Shown piece after piece: positions 49,889-59,340 of a stretch of 64,000 nt of DNA. The stretch is from assembly GCA_005239435.1 (NCBI GenBank), contig SZNP01000001.1, positions 1,326,042-1,390,041 of the forward strand, written 5' to 3'. The notes under the pieces are model-generated. The model was not told the DNA's origin and did not search any database. It was given only the letters and a program-made list of their open reading frames with translations. The position numbers and the translations under genes were made by a program. How positions within the stretch are numbered: position 1 is the first letter of the stretch; each line of letters starts with the position of its first letter. The stretch is from Halorussus salinisoli (GTDB lineage Archaea > Halobacteriota > Halobacteria > Halobacteriales > Haladaptataceae).

Positions 49889-51886
49889 ATGAGCGATAGT
49901 GACAACTGCGCCGACGTCGACGAGATGAAGAGTCCGGACGAGATATTCGAGGAGTACGAGGCGAAACTGAACGACGCGCTCGCCGAGGTCGAGGAGCCTC
50001 CGGAAAAACCGGGCGACGGCATCCGACTCGGTCTCGGCGACCTCAGCCTCGACCGGCGGGACTTCATGAAGGCGGGCGCGGCGGTCGGTGCGACGACCGC
50101 ACTCGCGGGGTGTTCCGGCTTCGGCGGGAGCGGCGGGCAGGGAACCACGTCGTCGGGCGGCCACGGGAGCGTCCCCGACCACAAGGTCGCGCCGGGCGAA
50201 CACGACGAGTACTACGGCTTCTGGAGCGCGGGTCACTCCGGCGAGGTCCGGGTCGTCGGCGTCCCGTCGATGCGCGAACTCATGCGCATCCCGGTGTTCA
50301 ACCCCGAGAGCGCCCGGGGCCACGGCTTCGACGACCAGTCCAAACGACTGCTCGAAGAAGGCGGCGGCTACACGTGGGGTGACTCCCACCACCCGAACCT
50401 CTCGGAGACGGACGGCGAGTACGACGGCGAGTACCTGTTCATCAACGACAAGGCCAACGGCCGCATCGCCCGGGTGAACCTCAAGTACTTCGAGACGGAC
50501 GCCATCACGGACGTTCCCAACGTGCAGGCGATTCACGGCTGTTGTATCCAGAGCCCCGACACCGACTACGTGTTCGGCAACAGCGAGTTCCGGACGCCGA
50601 TCCCCAACGACGGCCGCGACGTGAAGAATCCCGACGAGTACGAGTCGGTGTTCACGGCGATGGACCCCGAGAGCATGGAGGTCCAGTGGCAGGTCCGCGT
50701 GGACGGCAACCTCGACATCCTCGACACCGACAAGGACGGCCGGTGGGCCATCTCCAGCGCGTACAACGACGAGGAGGGCGTCGAAGTCGAGGAGATGACC
50801 CACGACGACCGCGACTACGTGAAGGCCTTCGACGTGCCGAAGATTCAGAAGGCGGTCGACAACGGCAACTACGAGGAGGTCAACGGTATCCCGGTCGTGG
50901 ACGGCACGCAGGATAGCAAACTCAACCAGGGGAGCGACCCCATCGTACGCTACATCCCGACGCCCAAGAGCCCCCACTGCGTGGAGGTCACGCCCGACGG
51001 GAAGTACGCGATGGTAGCGGGCAAGCTCTCGCCCACGGTGTCCATCATCGACATCGAGAAACTCGATACGGCCGACGACCCCGCCGACACCATCGTCGGC
51101 CAGCCCAAGGTCGGTCTCGGGCCGCTCCACACCACCTACGACGACCGGGGGCACGCCTACACCTCGCTGTTCATCGACTCGCAGGTCGCCAAGTGGGACA
51201 TCGAGAAGGCGGTCGAGGCCGAGAAGGGTTCGACCGACCCCGTCATCGAGAAGATAGACGTTCACTACAACCCCGGCCACATTCAGGCGACGCAGGCGAT
51301 GTCGGCCGACCCGCAGGGCGACTGGCTGGTCGTCCTCAACAAGCTCTCGAAGGACCGATTCCTACCGGTCGGGCCGGTTCACCCCGACAACGACCAGCTC
51401 ATCTACATCGGCGACGACGCCGCGGGGATGGAACTGGTGGCCGACGAACCGGTCTACCCAGAACCGCACGACGCCATCATGGTCGAGGCCGACAAGCTCG
51501 ACCCCGCGACGGTCTGGGACGAGAGCGACTACGAGGGAGAGAAACCGTACATCAGCGAGGACGAGTCCGGAATCGAGCGCACGGGCGAGAAGTCGGTCGA
51601 GGTGAACGTGTCGGTCAAGCGGAGCGAGTACGGTCTGCGCGACTTCACGGTGAAGGAGGGCGACGAGGTGAAACTCACCGCGACCAACATCGAAGGGAGC
51701 CGTGACATCCTCCACGGCCTCGCCGTCCCGCAGTACGACGTGCATCTCGCGCTCGCGCCTAAGGACACCCGGCAGGCCACCTTCACGGCCGACGACCCCG
51801 GCGTGTACTGGTTCTACTGCACGTACTTCTGTAGCGCGCTCCACCTCGAAATGCGCTCGCGGATGATCGTGGAACCGAGGGGCTGA
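49889..51886 (+). CDS. nosZ: Nitrous oxide reductase (Tat lipoprotein form)
   Basis: In this 665-residue protein a cytoplasmic-looking N-terminal extension of about 53 residues precedes the Tat motif DRRDFMK (RR 56-57) and lipobox ALAGC (Cys75). The beta-propeller CuZ domain carries DSHHPNLSETDGEYDGEYLF, IHGCC and several His. The C-terminal cupredoxin CuA site is CTYFCSALHLEM (C644, C648, H652, M655). It reduces N2O to N2. It starts one base after the halocyanin stop and is followed by the nos maturation genes. Confidence 0.96.
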   Translation: MSDSDNCADVDEMKSPDEIFEEYEAKLNDALAEVEEPPEKPGDGIRLGLGDLSLDRRDFMKAGAAVGATTALAGCSGFGGSGGQGTTSSGGHGSVPDHKVAPGEHDEYYGFWSAGHSGEVRVVGVPSMRELMRIPVFNPESARGHGFDDQSKRLLEEGGGYTWGDSHHPNLSETDGEYDGEYLFINDKANGRIARVNLKYFETDAITDVPNVQAIHGCCIQSPDTDYVFGNSEFRTPIPNDGRDVKNPDEYESVFTAMDPESMEVQWQVRVDGNLDILDTDKDGRWAISSAYNDEEGVEVEEMTHDDRDYVKAFDVPKIQKAVDNGNYEEVNGIPVVDGTQDSKLNQGSDPIVRYIPTPKSPHCVEVTPDGKYAMVAGKLSPTVSIIDIEKLDTADDPADTIVGQPKVGLGPLHTTYDDRGHAYTSLFIDSQVAKWDIEKAVEAEKGSTDPVIEKIDVHYNPGHIQATQAMSADPQGDWLVVLNKLSKDRFLPVGPVHPDNDQLIYIGDDAAGMELVADEPVYPEPHDAIMVEADKLDPATVWDESDYEGEKPYISEDESGIERTGEKSVEVNVSVKRSEYGLRDFTVKEGDEVKLTATNIEGSRDILHGLAVPQYDVHLALAPKDTRQATFTADDPGVYWFYCTYFCSALHLEMRSRMIVEPRG

Positions 51887-51892
51887 TTCGCC

Positions 51893-52684
51893 ATGAACTG
51901 GCCGACCCGCGAGGAGTTCACGGAAGTTCGGCGACTCCTGCCGGTGATAGCCGCGGTGCTGTTCGTCGGCGCGCTGGCGCTCCCGATGTGGGTCATCAAC
52001 GTCCACGCGGCCCAGTACCCCGACCAGGTGCTACGGGTCCACCTGTACGCGTATCCGCACCTGACCGGCGACTACGCCGAGATGGCCACGCTCAACCACT
52101 ACGTGGGGTTCTACTACCCCGACCCGGTGTACTGGACGCCGAACTACGAGGTCCACCCGCGGGCGGTCGACGTGCCCGAGTGGTCGGTCGGACCGCTCGC
52201 GTTCGTCGGGGTCGGCCTGCTCAGCCTGTTCGTCGCGCTAGCGCCAACGACCGAGAAGCTCAAACGCGGACTGAAGTGGCAACTTGCGGGCACCGTGACG
52301 GTGTTCGGAGTGATGATAGCCGACATCCAGTATCGGCTCTACCAGACGGGCCACTCGCTCGACCCCGGCGCGCCGGTGATGGGCGTCGACCCGTTCACCC
52401 CGCCGCTGTGGGGGACCTACGAAGTCGCCAACCTCACCACCTACTCGCGGCTCGGTCCCGGCGCGTACCTGTCGATAGTCGCGGTCGGCCTGCTGGTGGT
52501 CGCGTTCCGGTTCCGGAACACGGACGTTCGGGTCCACCGACTCCCCGACCGCTTCCGCGACCGTCTCGGCCGATTCCGGCGAAAGAGCGGCCGGCGTCGA
52601 CGCGGCGGCACGGACGAGAACCGTGGCGGAACTGACGAGACGCCCGAAGCGGAGGCGTCGGCGGGACGCGCTCGGAGGAGGTGA
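51893..52684 (+). CDS. Membrane protein of the nos cluster
   Basis: This 263-residue protein starts 7 nt after nosZ. It has about four membrane helices: LLPVIAAVLFVGALALPMWV, then a large extracytoplasmic loop with VHAAQYPDQVLRVHLYAYPHL and LNHYVGFYYPDP, then GPLAFVGVGLLSLFVALAP, a helix after KLKRGLKWQLAG, and AYLSIVAVGLLVVAFRF. The C-terminal tail is Arg/Glu-rich. The APQYP/LNHYxG pattern is found in membrane proteins of nos gene clusters, but no function is proven. Position suggests a role in NosZ electron supply or copper-site maturation. Confidence 0.75.
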   Translation: MNWPTREEFTEVRRLLPVIAAVLFVGALALPMWVINVHAAQYPDQVLRVHLYAYPHLTGDYAEMATLNHYVGFYYPDPVYWTPNYEVHPRAVDVPEWSVGPLAFVGVGLLSLFVALAPTTEKLKRGLKWQLAGTVTVFGVMIADIQYRLYQTGHSLDPGAPVMGVDPFTPPLWGTYEVANLTTYSRLGPGAYLSIVAVGLLVVAFRFRNTDVRVHRLPDRFRDRLGRFRRKSGRRRRGGTDENRGGTDETPEAEASAGRARRR

Positions 52685-52690
52685 TTACGG

Positions 52691-54079
52691 ATGGACTTCG
52701 GCGTCGAACGACTGTTCGCAATCGCCGCCGCGCTCGTCCTCGTCGCCTCGGCCGCGACGGTCGTCGCCGACCCCGGTGGGTCAGACCGGACGGCCGACGC
52801 CCTCTCGTTCGACGCCGGGGTTCCCGCGGAGTACGACTTCACGGTCCCGGAAACGTCCAGGACGGCGACGGTGGACGGCCAGCAGTTCGACTCGGTGCAG
52901 GCCGCGGTCGAGGCCGCCGAACCGGGTGCGACGGTGGTACTCTCCGGACGGTTCACCGAACGCGTCGTGGTCAACACCTCGGGCGTGACGCTGACCAGCG
53001 CGCCCGGCGAGTTCGCGGTCATCGACGGCCGCGGAGAGGGCGACGTGCTGACCCTGAACCGCGAGAACGCCACCGTCCGGCGCGTCTGGGTCCGGAACTC
53101 GGGATTCGACACCGAGGACAACGACGCCGGAATCTGGGTCAACTCGTCGTCGGCCCGGATAGTCGACAGTCGCGTGACCGCGACCACGTTCGGCGTCTGG
53201 GTCGACGGCGTGGACGACGTGACGGTCCGGAACAACACCATCGTCGGTCGCGAGGAGGTGACGCCGCTCTCGTATCGAGGCAACGGTATCCAGCTCTGGA
53301 AGACCGAGGAGACGGTCGTCGCGGACAACCGAATCACCGACGCTCGGGACGGCATCTACTACTCGTGGGCCTCGGAGGTCCTCGGGCGCAACAACACGAT
53401 GTGGGACCTTCGGTACGGAGTCCACTACATGTACTCCGACGACTGTCGACTGGCCGGCAACGTGGCGTTCGACAACGACGTGGGCTACGCGCTCATGACC
53501 TCGGAGAACCTCGAAATCGTCGATAACACCGCGGTAAACAACACCGGGTCCAGCGGCCACGGACTCCTGCTCAAGCGCATCGACCGGACCACCGTCCGAA
53601 ACAACTCGCTGGTGGGCAACGGGAACGGCCTGTTCGTCTACAACTCGGTCGAGAACACCCTCGCGGGCAATCTCGTGCTGGACAACGACGTGGGCGTCCA
53701 CCTGAGCGCCGGAAGCGTGCGCCAACAGGTGGTCGACAACAGCTTCGTCGCCAATCGACAGTCGGTTCACGCGGTCGTCAGCCACCAACTCGCGTGGAAC
53801 GCCACCGACCGGGGGAACTACTGGTCGGACGCGCAGGTCGTGGACTCGGACCGCGACGGCGTGAGCGAGGTCCGCTACCGACCCGCGGGGCTCGCCGAAC
53901 ACCTCGTCCGTACGCATCCGCAGGCGGCGGTGTTCGCCCGGAGTCCCGCGTTCGACGCCGTCAGATTCGCCGAGAGCAGCGTCCCCATCATCGAATCGCC
54001 CGGCGTAATCGACCACCACCCGCTCGCAGACTCACCACACGACTGGAGGCACTACTATGGACGCAATCGAAGTTCGTGA
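52691..54079 (+). CDS. nosD: Nitrous oxide reductase maturation protein NosD
   Basis: In this 462-residue protein a Sec-type N-terminal signal (about residues 1-28) is followed by a right-handed beta-helix of CASH repeats (many NNTI, DNRI, NTGSSGHG turns and the NosD signature YMYSDDCRLAGN, YALMTSENLEI). It delivers copper or sulfur for the CuZ centre with NosFY. It overlaps the start of nosF by 23 nt. Confidence 0.95.
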   Translation: MDFGVERLFAIAAALVLVASAATVVADPGGSDRTADALSFDAGVPAEYDFTVPETSRTATVDGQQFDSVQAAVEAAEPGATVVLSGRFTERVVVNTSGVTLTSAPGEFAVIDGRGEGDVLTLNRENATVRRVWVRNSGFDTEDNDAGIWVNSSSARIVDSRVTATTFGVWVDGVDDVTVRNNTIVGREEVTPLSYRGNGIQLWKTEETVVADNRITDARDGIYYSWASEVLGRNNTMWDLRYGVHYMYSDDCRLAGNVAFDNDVGYALMTSENLEIVDNTAVNNTGSSGHGLLLKRIDRTTVRNNSLVGNGNGLFVYNSVENTLAGNLVLDNDVGVHLSAGSVRQQVVDNSFVANRQSVHAVVSHQLAWNATDRGNYWSDAQVVDSDRDGVSEVRYRPAGLAEHLVRTHPQAAVFARSPAFDAVRFAESSVPIIESPGVIDHHPLADSPHDWRHYYGRNRSS

Positions 54080-55019
54080 CGCCACGAAGACGTACGGCGA
54101 CGTGACCGCCCTCGACGGCCTCTCGCTGTCGGTGGAGTCGGGGACCGCGTTCGGACTCCTCGGCACCAACGGCGCGGGCAAGACCACGCTGTTCAAACTC
54201 CTCGTGGGCCACCTCCGGCCGGACGAGGGGTCGGTCTCGGTCGTCGGCCGGAACGTCGAGACCGCCGGGCCGTCGGTCCGCGAGCAGGTCGGCTACCTCC
54301 CGGAGCACGCCGGGTTCCCGCCGTCGCTGACCGGCCGAGAGGTACTGGAGTTCCACGCGAAGATGCGCGGCCTCCCGGCCGACGAGCGGGCCGACCGCAT
54401 CGCCGACACGCTCGAAACTGTGGGGCTGTCCGAGGCGGCCGACCGGGCGGTCACGGGCTACTCGAACGGGATGAATCGGCGACTCGGACTGGCGACCGCC
54501 CTGCTCGCTCGCCCCGGAGTCTTGCTACTCGACGAACCGACCGCGGGGCTGGACCCGCAGGGGGTCGCCACTTTCCACCGAATCGTCGAGCGTCTCCGGG
54601 ACGAGACCGACCTGACGCTGGTCGTCTCCTCGCACGTCCTCGGGGAAATCGAGCGCCTCTGCGAGGAGGTGGCGGTCGTCCACGACGGCGAACTCCGGGC
54701 CAGCGGTTCCATCGACGAGTTGCGCCGAGAGTGCGGCGACTCGGTGACGGTCCGCGCCCGACTCGCCCAGGAGACCGACCGAGAGGCCGCCGTCGATGCG
54801 GTCCGGCCGCGAGCCGAGACCCTGCGAACGGACGGGCGCGTGGTCGAGGCGACCTGCCCGCGCTCGGCGGCGACCGAACTGGTCGACGCGCTGGACGAGG
54901 CCGTCGGACTCGACGGCTTCGAGGTGCGCGAACCCGGTCTGGACGCGGTGTTCGACCGGGCGCTCGGGGCCGAGGAGTCGCCGGACTCTCCCGCCGACCC
55001 GGAGGTGGTCGCGCCGTGA
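54057..55019 (+). CDS. nosF: ABC transporter ATP-binding protein NosF
   Basis: This 320-residue ABC ATPase has Walker A GTNGAGKTT (about residues 36-44), signature YSNGMNRRLGLA (about 138-149), and Walker B with LLLDEPTAGLDPQG. A C-terminal extension of about 100 residues resembles that of other DrrA-type ATPases. It powers NosY and NosD in assembling the CuZ site. Its stop overlaps the nosY start (GTGA). Confidence 0.93.
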   Translation: MDAIEVRDATKTYGDVTALDGLSLSVESGTAFGLLGTNGAGKTTLFKLLVGHLRPDEGSVSVVGRNVETAGPSVREQVGYLPEHAGFPPSLTGREVLEFHAKMRGLPADERADRIADTLETVGLSEAADRAVTGYSNGMNRRLGLATALLARPGVLLLDEPTAGLDPQGVATFHRIVERLRDETDLTLVVSSHVLGEIERLCEEVAVVHDGELRASGSIDELRRECGDSVTVRARLAQETDREAAVDAVRPRAETLRTDGRVVEATCPRSAATELVDALDEAVGLDGFEVREPGLDAVFDRALGAEESPDSPADPEVVAP

Positions 55020-55942
55020 CCGACGACGAACTCCAGTCCCGGCCGGACGGCGGGGTCGCCACGCGACCGGGGACGGTCGCCGAGGCCGATAGCGAACCCC
55101 GGACCGACGCCGAGACGGTCGGCGAGCGACCCCGGCTCTGGCCGGTCCGGCAGGTCGCCGCGGTCGCCACGCAGGAGTATCGGCTCTCGATCCGTAACCG
55201 ATGGGCGTTCGCGCTGACCGGTCTGTTCGGCCTGCTCGCGGTGGTGCTGGTGACGTTCGGCGGGTCCGGCGTCGGGCCGACCAGCCCCGACGCGTTCGTC
55301 GCCAGCCTCGTCGTCCTCGGGACGTATCTGCTCCCGCTGGCCGCGCTGGCGTTCGGTTACGACGCCGTGGTCGGCCCGGCGGAAAACGGCTGGCTCGACG
55401 TGGTGTTCGCACTTCCGGTCGCCCGGTCGCGGGTCGTGGTCGGGACGTTCCTCGGCCGGGCCGCCACGCTGGCCGCGGCGACCCTCGTCGGGTTCGGAGC
55501 CGGCGGGGTCGCGCTCGGGTTCCGTGCCGGGGCGGTCGATTGGGCGGACTACGCGACCTTCGTCCTCGCGGCGGTCGTCTGCGGAGCGGCGTTCCTCGCG
55601 CTCGGGCTACTCGTCTCGACGCTGGTCGCCGAGAAGACCCAGGCGCTCGGTCTCGCGCTGCTGGTGTGGGTCTGGTTCGTGTTCGGCCACGACCTCGTCG
55701 CGCTCGGTGCTGTCGCGGCGCTCGACCTGCCGCAGGCCGCGCTGTCGGCGTTCGTCCTCGCCAACCCGGCCGACGTCTTCCGCGTGCTGGTGTTGAGCCA
55801 GCTGGGAGCCTCGGGCGGCGGACTCGCGGCGGCCCTCGGCGGGTCCGCGCTCTCGTGGCCGGTGCTTGCGGGGGCGCTCCTCGCGTGGGTCGTCGTCCCG
55901 GTCGCGGCCGCGACCCGACTCGTCCGGCGCGTGAACGTCTGA
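55016..55942 (+). CDS. nosY: ABC transporter permease NosY
   Basis: GTG 55016 gives 308 residues: a cytoplasmic Asp/Glu/Arg-rich N-terminal arm of about 45 residues, then six membrane helices. RQVAAVATQEYRLSIRNRWAF is the typical coupling helix, and ENGWLDVVFALPVARSRVVVGTF is the NosY/ABC-2 signature. It is the membrane partner of NosF. No nosL or nosR follows, so the cluster ends here. Confidence 0.93.
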   Translation: MTDDELQSRPDGGVATRPGTVAEADSEPRTDAETVGERPRLWPVRQVAAVATQEYRLSIRNRWAFALTGLFGLLAVVLVTFGGSGVGPTSPDAFVASLVVLGTYLLPLAALAFGYDAVVGPAENGWLDVVFALPVARSRVVVGTFLGRAATLAAATLVGFGAGGVALGFRAGAVDWADYATFVLAAVVCGAAFLALGLLVSTLVAEKTQALGLALLVWVWFVFGHDLVALGAVAALDLPQAALSAFVLANPADVFRVLVLSQLGASGGGLAAALGGSALSWPVLAGALLAWVVVPVAAATRLVRRVNV

Positions 55943-56187
55943 GACGGTGTTCCGAGGCCGAGAATACGCGGCTTCTTTCCGGGTCCGGCACGTCTCGGAG
56001 CGCCTCGCCCATCACGCTGCGAGCGACGAGCAAGAGCCGTTATCGAAGGGGGAAGACGAGAGAGGACGACCGCCAGGAGCGTCGGCTGAACGCCAAAGTA
56101 ACCCCTCAGCAAGGTATCGGTTCTCCGTCCCTGTGGTACCGGTCCACCCGCCCAGTCGGTCGTCCCGGCGTCTCGGTCGATGGCCGG

Positions 56188-57456
56188 TCATCCCGGCGTC
56201 TCGTTTCCGAACTCGGGGAGAACTCTGACGAACACCTGGTCGTCGGTTTCGCCGTCCGCTTCGACCGACAGGGCGTAGACGCCGGGTTCGACGCCGTCGG
56301 TGTCCACGGCGACCGACCAGTTGCCGTCCGAGTCCCAATCGTGAGTCCACACGACCGGAATCCGACCGGGAGTCGGACCCGATACCGCCTCGACGCTGAT
56401 GGTGCTGTCGCCCGGGAGCAGATTGGTCTCCCCCGCGACGACCATCCGCTCGCCGACCGTGACGGCGTAGATTCCCTCCCGACCGAACTGGCTCTCGGGC
56501 GCGACGGTGGTAATCGTCGTGGTACTCTCGACGTAGTCGAACCGCTCGGCGACGAGGAGGTCGTCGCTCCCTGCCTCGTCTACGGTCTGGTCGAGGAATC
56601 GCTCCCGGACCTGCCGGGCGTCGAGTCTCGCGGGGTGGTGTGCGACGTACTCGGCCACCGCGTCGAGCGTCGCGTTGGTTCCGTCGGGGAGATGGCCGTC
56701 GCCGGCCCGCTCGTCCCGACCGAGCGCCAACACGTAGGCCTGTACCGGTCCCTCGGCGAGCGCGGTCCCGTCGTCGGTTCGGAGCGCGACGTCCACGTCG
56801 AACGAACCGTTCCCTCTGGGGACCTGTAGCTGGTCGGTCGCTACTCGGCCCCGCGAGTCCACGAGAACGACCAGCAACTCCCGGCCGCCGCGGGAGGTCC
56901 CCCGGACGGTGACTTCGGCGTTCTCGCTCGACAACTCGCCGCCGACCGTCACGAAACTCCCCCGGAGTCGAGTACGACTGACCCGGAGTATCGTCTGGCC
57001 GCTCTCGGCCCGGACGAATCGGGTCGGGTCGAGGCTGGTGGGGAGCGACCCGTTTGCGCCGACGTCGCTGGCGTTCACGACGCCCAGTCGGTAGTCACCC
57101 GGAAACGAGAGCAACCGGTTGGCGTTCGAGAGGACGAGGTTCCGGACCGACCAGTTGCCCTGCTCGTCCACCGCGAGCGTGTCGTCGCCACCGAGTTCGC
57201 CGTCCCGGTTCACGTCCAGCAACTGCCAGTCGCCGCCGCCGCGAGCGTAGACTGCGACCGACTCGACGCTCCGGTTCGCGCTCCCGCTGACGTTCACGGC
57301 CTGCCCGACGAAGTACTCGCCCTCGGGCGAGGAGATCTCTATCGACTCGTGGGACGCCGTCGCTACCGGCGTCCAGAACGCTCCCAGTCCACCGAGCGAT
57401 ACCCCCAGCGCCAGTACGACCGCCACGGCGGCCCTCGTGCGCTCCACGTTTCTCAC
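56188..57456 (-). CDS. Secreted cell-surface protein of unknown function
   Basis: In this 422-residue protein starting at GTG 57456, the Sec-type signal (residues 1-35, RAAVAVVLALGVSLGGLGAF) is followed by SHESIEISSPEGEYFVGQAVNVSGSANRSVESV, a beta domain seen in haloarchaeal surface-layer-type proteins. Several Asn-x-Ser/Thr sites suggest glycosylation. There is no C-terminal anchor or PGF-CTERM. It ends convergently with nosY (245 nt gap); a link with respiration is not shown. Confidence 0.75.
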   Translation of the reverse strand: MRNVERTRAAVAVVLALGVSLGGLGAFWTPVATASHESIEISSPEGEYFVGQAVNVSGSANRSVESVAVYARGGGDWQLLDVNRDGELGGDDTLAVDEQGNWSVRNLVLSNANRLLSFPGDYRLGVVNASDVGANGSLPTSLDPTRFVRAESGQTILRVSRTRLRGSFVTVGGELSSENAEVTVRGTSRGGRELLVVLVDSRGRVATDQLQVPRGNGSFDVDVALRTDDGTALAEGPVQAYVLALGRDERAGDGHLPDGTNATLDAVAEYVAHHPARLDARQVRERFLDQTVDEAGSDDLLVAERFDYVESTTTITTVAPESQFGREGIYAVTVGERMVVAGETNLLPGDSTISVEAVSGPTPGRIPVVWTHDWDSDGNWSVAVDTDGVEPGVYALSVEADGETDDQVFVRVLPEFGNETPG

Positions 57457-57618
57457 CTATGGGATAGAGTTACAATGTCAGGCGTTATCGGTGTTCGGGC
57501 GCACGGGAGTCGGACACTCGGCGGCAGGCCGACCGGGCCAACGGGTAGTCCGACTGCTTCACCCGAACGCGCCACGCTGACCGACCGACCCGGAGGATTT
57601 CGAGGACCCGCCAGTGAA

Positions 57619-58005
57619 TCACGACATCACGGTCACGTCCACCCGCCGGGTCCGCGGGCCGTCGCACTCCACGAACAGCACGGACTGCCACGTTCCGAGC
57701 GCGAGTTCGCCGTCCTCGACGGGGACGCTGACCGACTCGCCCAACACGGTCGCTCGGAGGTGGGCGTCGGCGTTGTCGTCGATTCGGTCGTGGCGGTAGT
57801 CGCCGTCGCTCGGCGCGAGTCCCGCCACGAACGCCTCGATGTCGTCCAGCAGGCCCGACTCGGCCTCCTGGAGGACGACCCCGGCGGTGGTGTGGCGGAC
57901 GAAGACGGTGCAGATTCCCGACTCCACGTCGTCGGACACCTTCTCGGCTACGCGGTCGGTCACGTCCACGACCTGCGTGCGCTCGTCGGTCCGGACCTCG
58001 AACAT
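57619..58005 (-). CDS. YjbQ/UPF0047 family protein
   Basis: In this 128-residue protein of the YjbQ fold, VRHTTAGVVLQEAESGLL carries the conserved His-Thr-Thr motif (about residues 37-52); YRHDRIDDNADAHLRATVLG and the final FVECDGPRTRRVDVTVM are diagnostic. Family members have thiamin phosphate synthase activity in vitro; the physiological role is open. Confidence 0.92.
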   Translation of the reverse strand: MFEVRTDERTQVVDVTDRVAEKVSDDVESGICTVFVRHTTAGVVLQEAESGLLDDIEAFVAGLAPSDGDYRHDRIDDNADAHLRATVLGESVSVPVEDGELALGTWQSVLFVECDGPRTRRVDVTVMS

Positions 58006-58360
58006 GGGCGAGAGTTCGCGGACGAGCGCCGTAGTTGCACCGGAGTATCGGTACCTCGAAAACGTTCACATATGTCTTATCAATGTGAATAATCCTCTGC
58101 TACTTATATAAATTGCCGAAGGCCGACCGGGCCGTTCGACCCGGCGCGCGCCAGCGCGCGAGGAACGAGCGAGCGAAGCGAGCGAGGGGGTTGGGGAGGC
58201 ATGAGGTTCGCGGTCACGGTGCTGTGCGGGGCGGTAGACTCCTTGGCGTCGGCAATAGCTAGCTCCTCTACCATTCACAATCACTCCGCGAAGGCCTCAC
58301 GAGTTCTCGCTTCGCCGCTTCAGGTGGCACTTTAGTCCCGGAAGACGAAACCAGCCACGA
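58006..58360. other. Gap containing repeat copy B
   Basis: The stretch between YjbQ and the divergent dehydrogenase holds an A/T-rich block (58060-58110, likely the yjbQ promoter) and the repeat at 58143-58275. No gene is supported. Confidence 0.5.
58143..58275 (+). repeat. Dispersed noncoding repeat, copy B
   Basis: It contains GGCGCGCGCC (palindrome), GCGCGAGGAACGA, GAGCGAAGCGAG (58171-58182), GGTTGGGGAGGC, CGGTGCTGTGC and TAGCTAGCTCCT in the same order as the copy at 7009-7130. As there, GC-rich hairpin potential lies at the left end. Confidence 0.65.
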
Positions 58361-59320
58361 ATGACCCAAGACGCACCCGACGTGGTAGTCCTGCGGAAGA
58401 GCACGCACGGCACGCCCGTCTCGGAGTACGCCGCCGAACTCCGCGAGCGCCTGCCCGACCGCGACGTGCGCCACGCCCGAACGCCGAGCGAGGAGCGCGA
58501 ACTGATAGAACGAGCGCCCGTCGTGGCCGGAATGGAGATAGACGAGGAGACGCTGGCCCGCGCCGAGAACTTGGAACTGTTCGCCTGCGCGTACGCCGGG
58601 ACCGGCCACCTGCCGCTCGACGCGCTCGAAGACCGCGGCGTGGCGGTCACGAACGCCTCGGGCGTCCACGGTCCGAACATCGGCGAACACGTCGTCGGGA
58701 ACCTGCTCGTCTTCGCGCGCCGACTCCACGAGGGGTGGCGACGCCAGCAGAACCGCGAGTGGCGACACTTCCGCGCCCACGAGTTGCAGGACAGCACCGT
58801 CACGGTCGTCGGACTGGGAGCCATCGGCCAGTCGGTGGTCGAGCGACTGGAAGGGTTCGGCGTCGAGACCATCGGCGTGCGCTACACGCCCGAGAAGGGC
58901 GGGCCGACCGACGAGGTGGTCGGCTTCGACGGGCCGGAGTTCGAGGACGCCCTCGCGCGCACGGACTACCTCGTGCTGGCCTGCCCGCTGACCGAGACGA
59001 CCCGCGGGCTAATCGGCGAGGCGGAACTCAAGACCACGCCGCCCGACGCCGTCCTCGTCAACGTCGCCCGCGGGCCGGTGGTCGATACCGACGCCCTGCT
59101 CTGGGCGCTCCGGGGCCACCACCTCCGCGGCGCGGCGCTCGACGTGACCGACCCCGAACCGCTCCCGGAGGACCACCCGCTCTGGAATCTGGAGAACTGC
59201 CTGGTCACGCCGCACTGCTCGGGCCACACGCCGGAGTACTACTCGCGATTGGCCGACATCGTGGCCGAGAACGTGCGGCGGTTGGACGAGGGCGAGGAGT
59301 TGGAGAATCGGGTGGTGTGA
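58361..59320 (+). CDS. D-2-hydroxyacid dehydrogenase
   Basis: In this 319-residue protein the NAD-binding motif is GLGAIGQSVVERLEGFG (about residues 152-168); the catalytic Arg is in NVARGPVVDT, the Glu in DPEPLPEDHPLW and the His in TPHCSGHTPEY. It is a SerA/glyoxylate-reductase-like enzyme that oxidises or reduces 2-hydroxy/2-keto acids; the substrate is not decided. The N-terminal substrate domain is normal. Confidence 0.92.
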   Translation: MTQDAPDVVVLRKSTHGTPVSEYAAELRERLPDRDVRHARTPSEERELIERAPVVAGMEIDEETLARAENLELFACAYAGTGHLPLDALEDRGVAVTNASGVHGPNIGEHVVGNLLVFARRLHEGWRRQQNREWRHFRAHELQDSTVTVVGLGAIGQSVVERLEGFGVETIGVRYTPEKGGPTDEVVGFDGPEFEDALARTDYLVLACPLTETTRGLIGEAELKTTPPDAVLVNVARGPVVDTDALLWALRGHHLRGAALDVTDPEPLPEDHPLWNLENCLVTPHCSGHTPEYYSRLADIVAENVRRLDEGEELENRVV

Positions 59321-59340
59321 CGAAAGCCGACGCTACCGAT

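Noticed and set aside
48710..51280. 856-residue minus-strand frame opposite halocyanin and nosZ
   Set aside because: Antisense shadow; nosZ and halocyanin motifs on the plus strand are clear.
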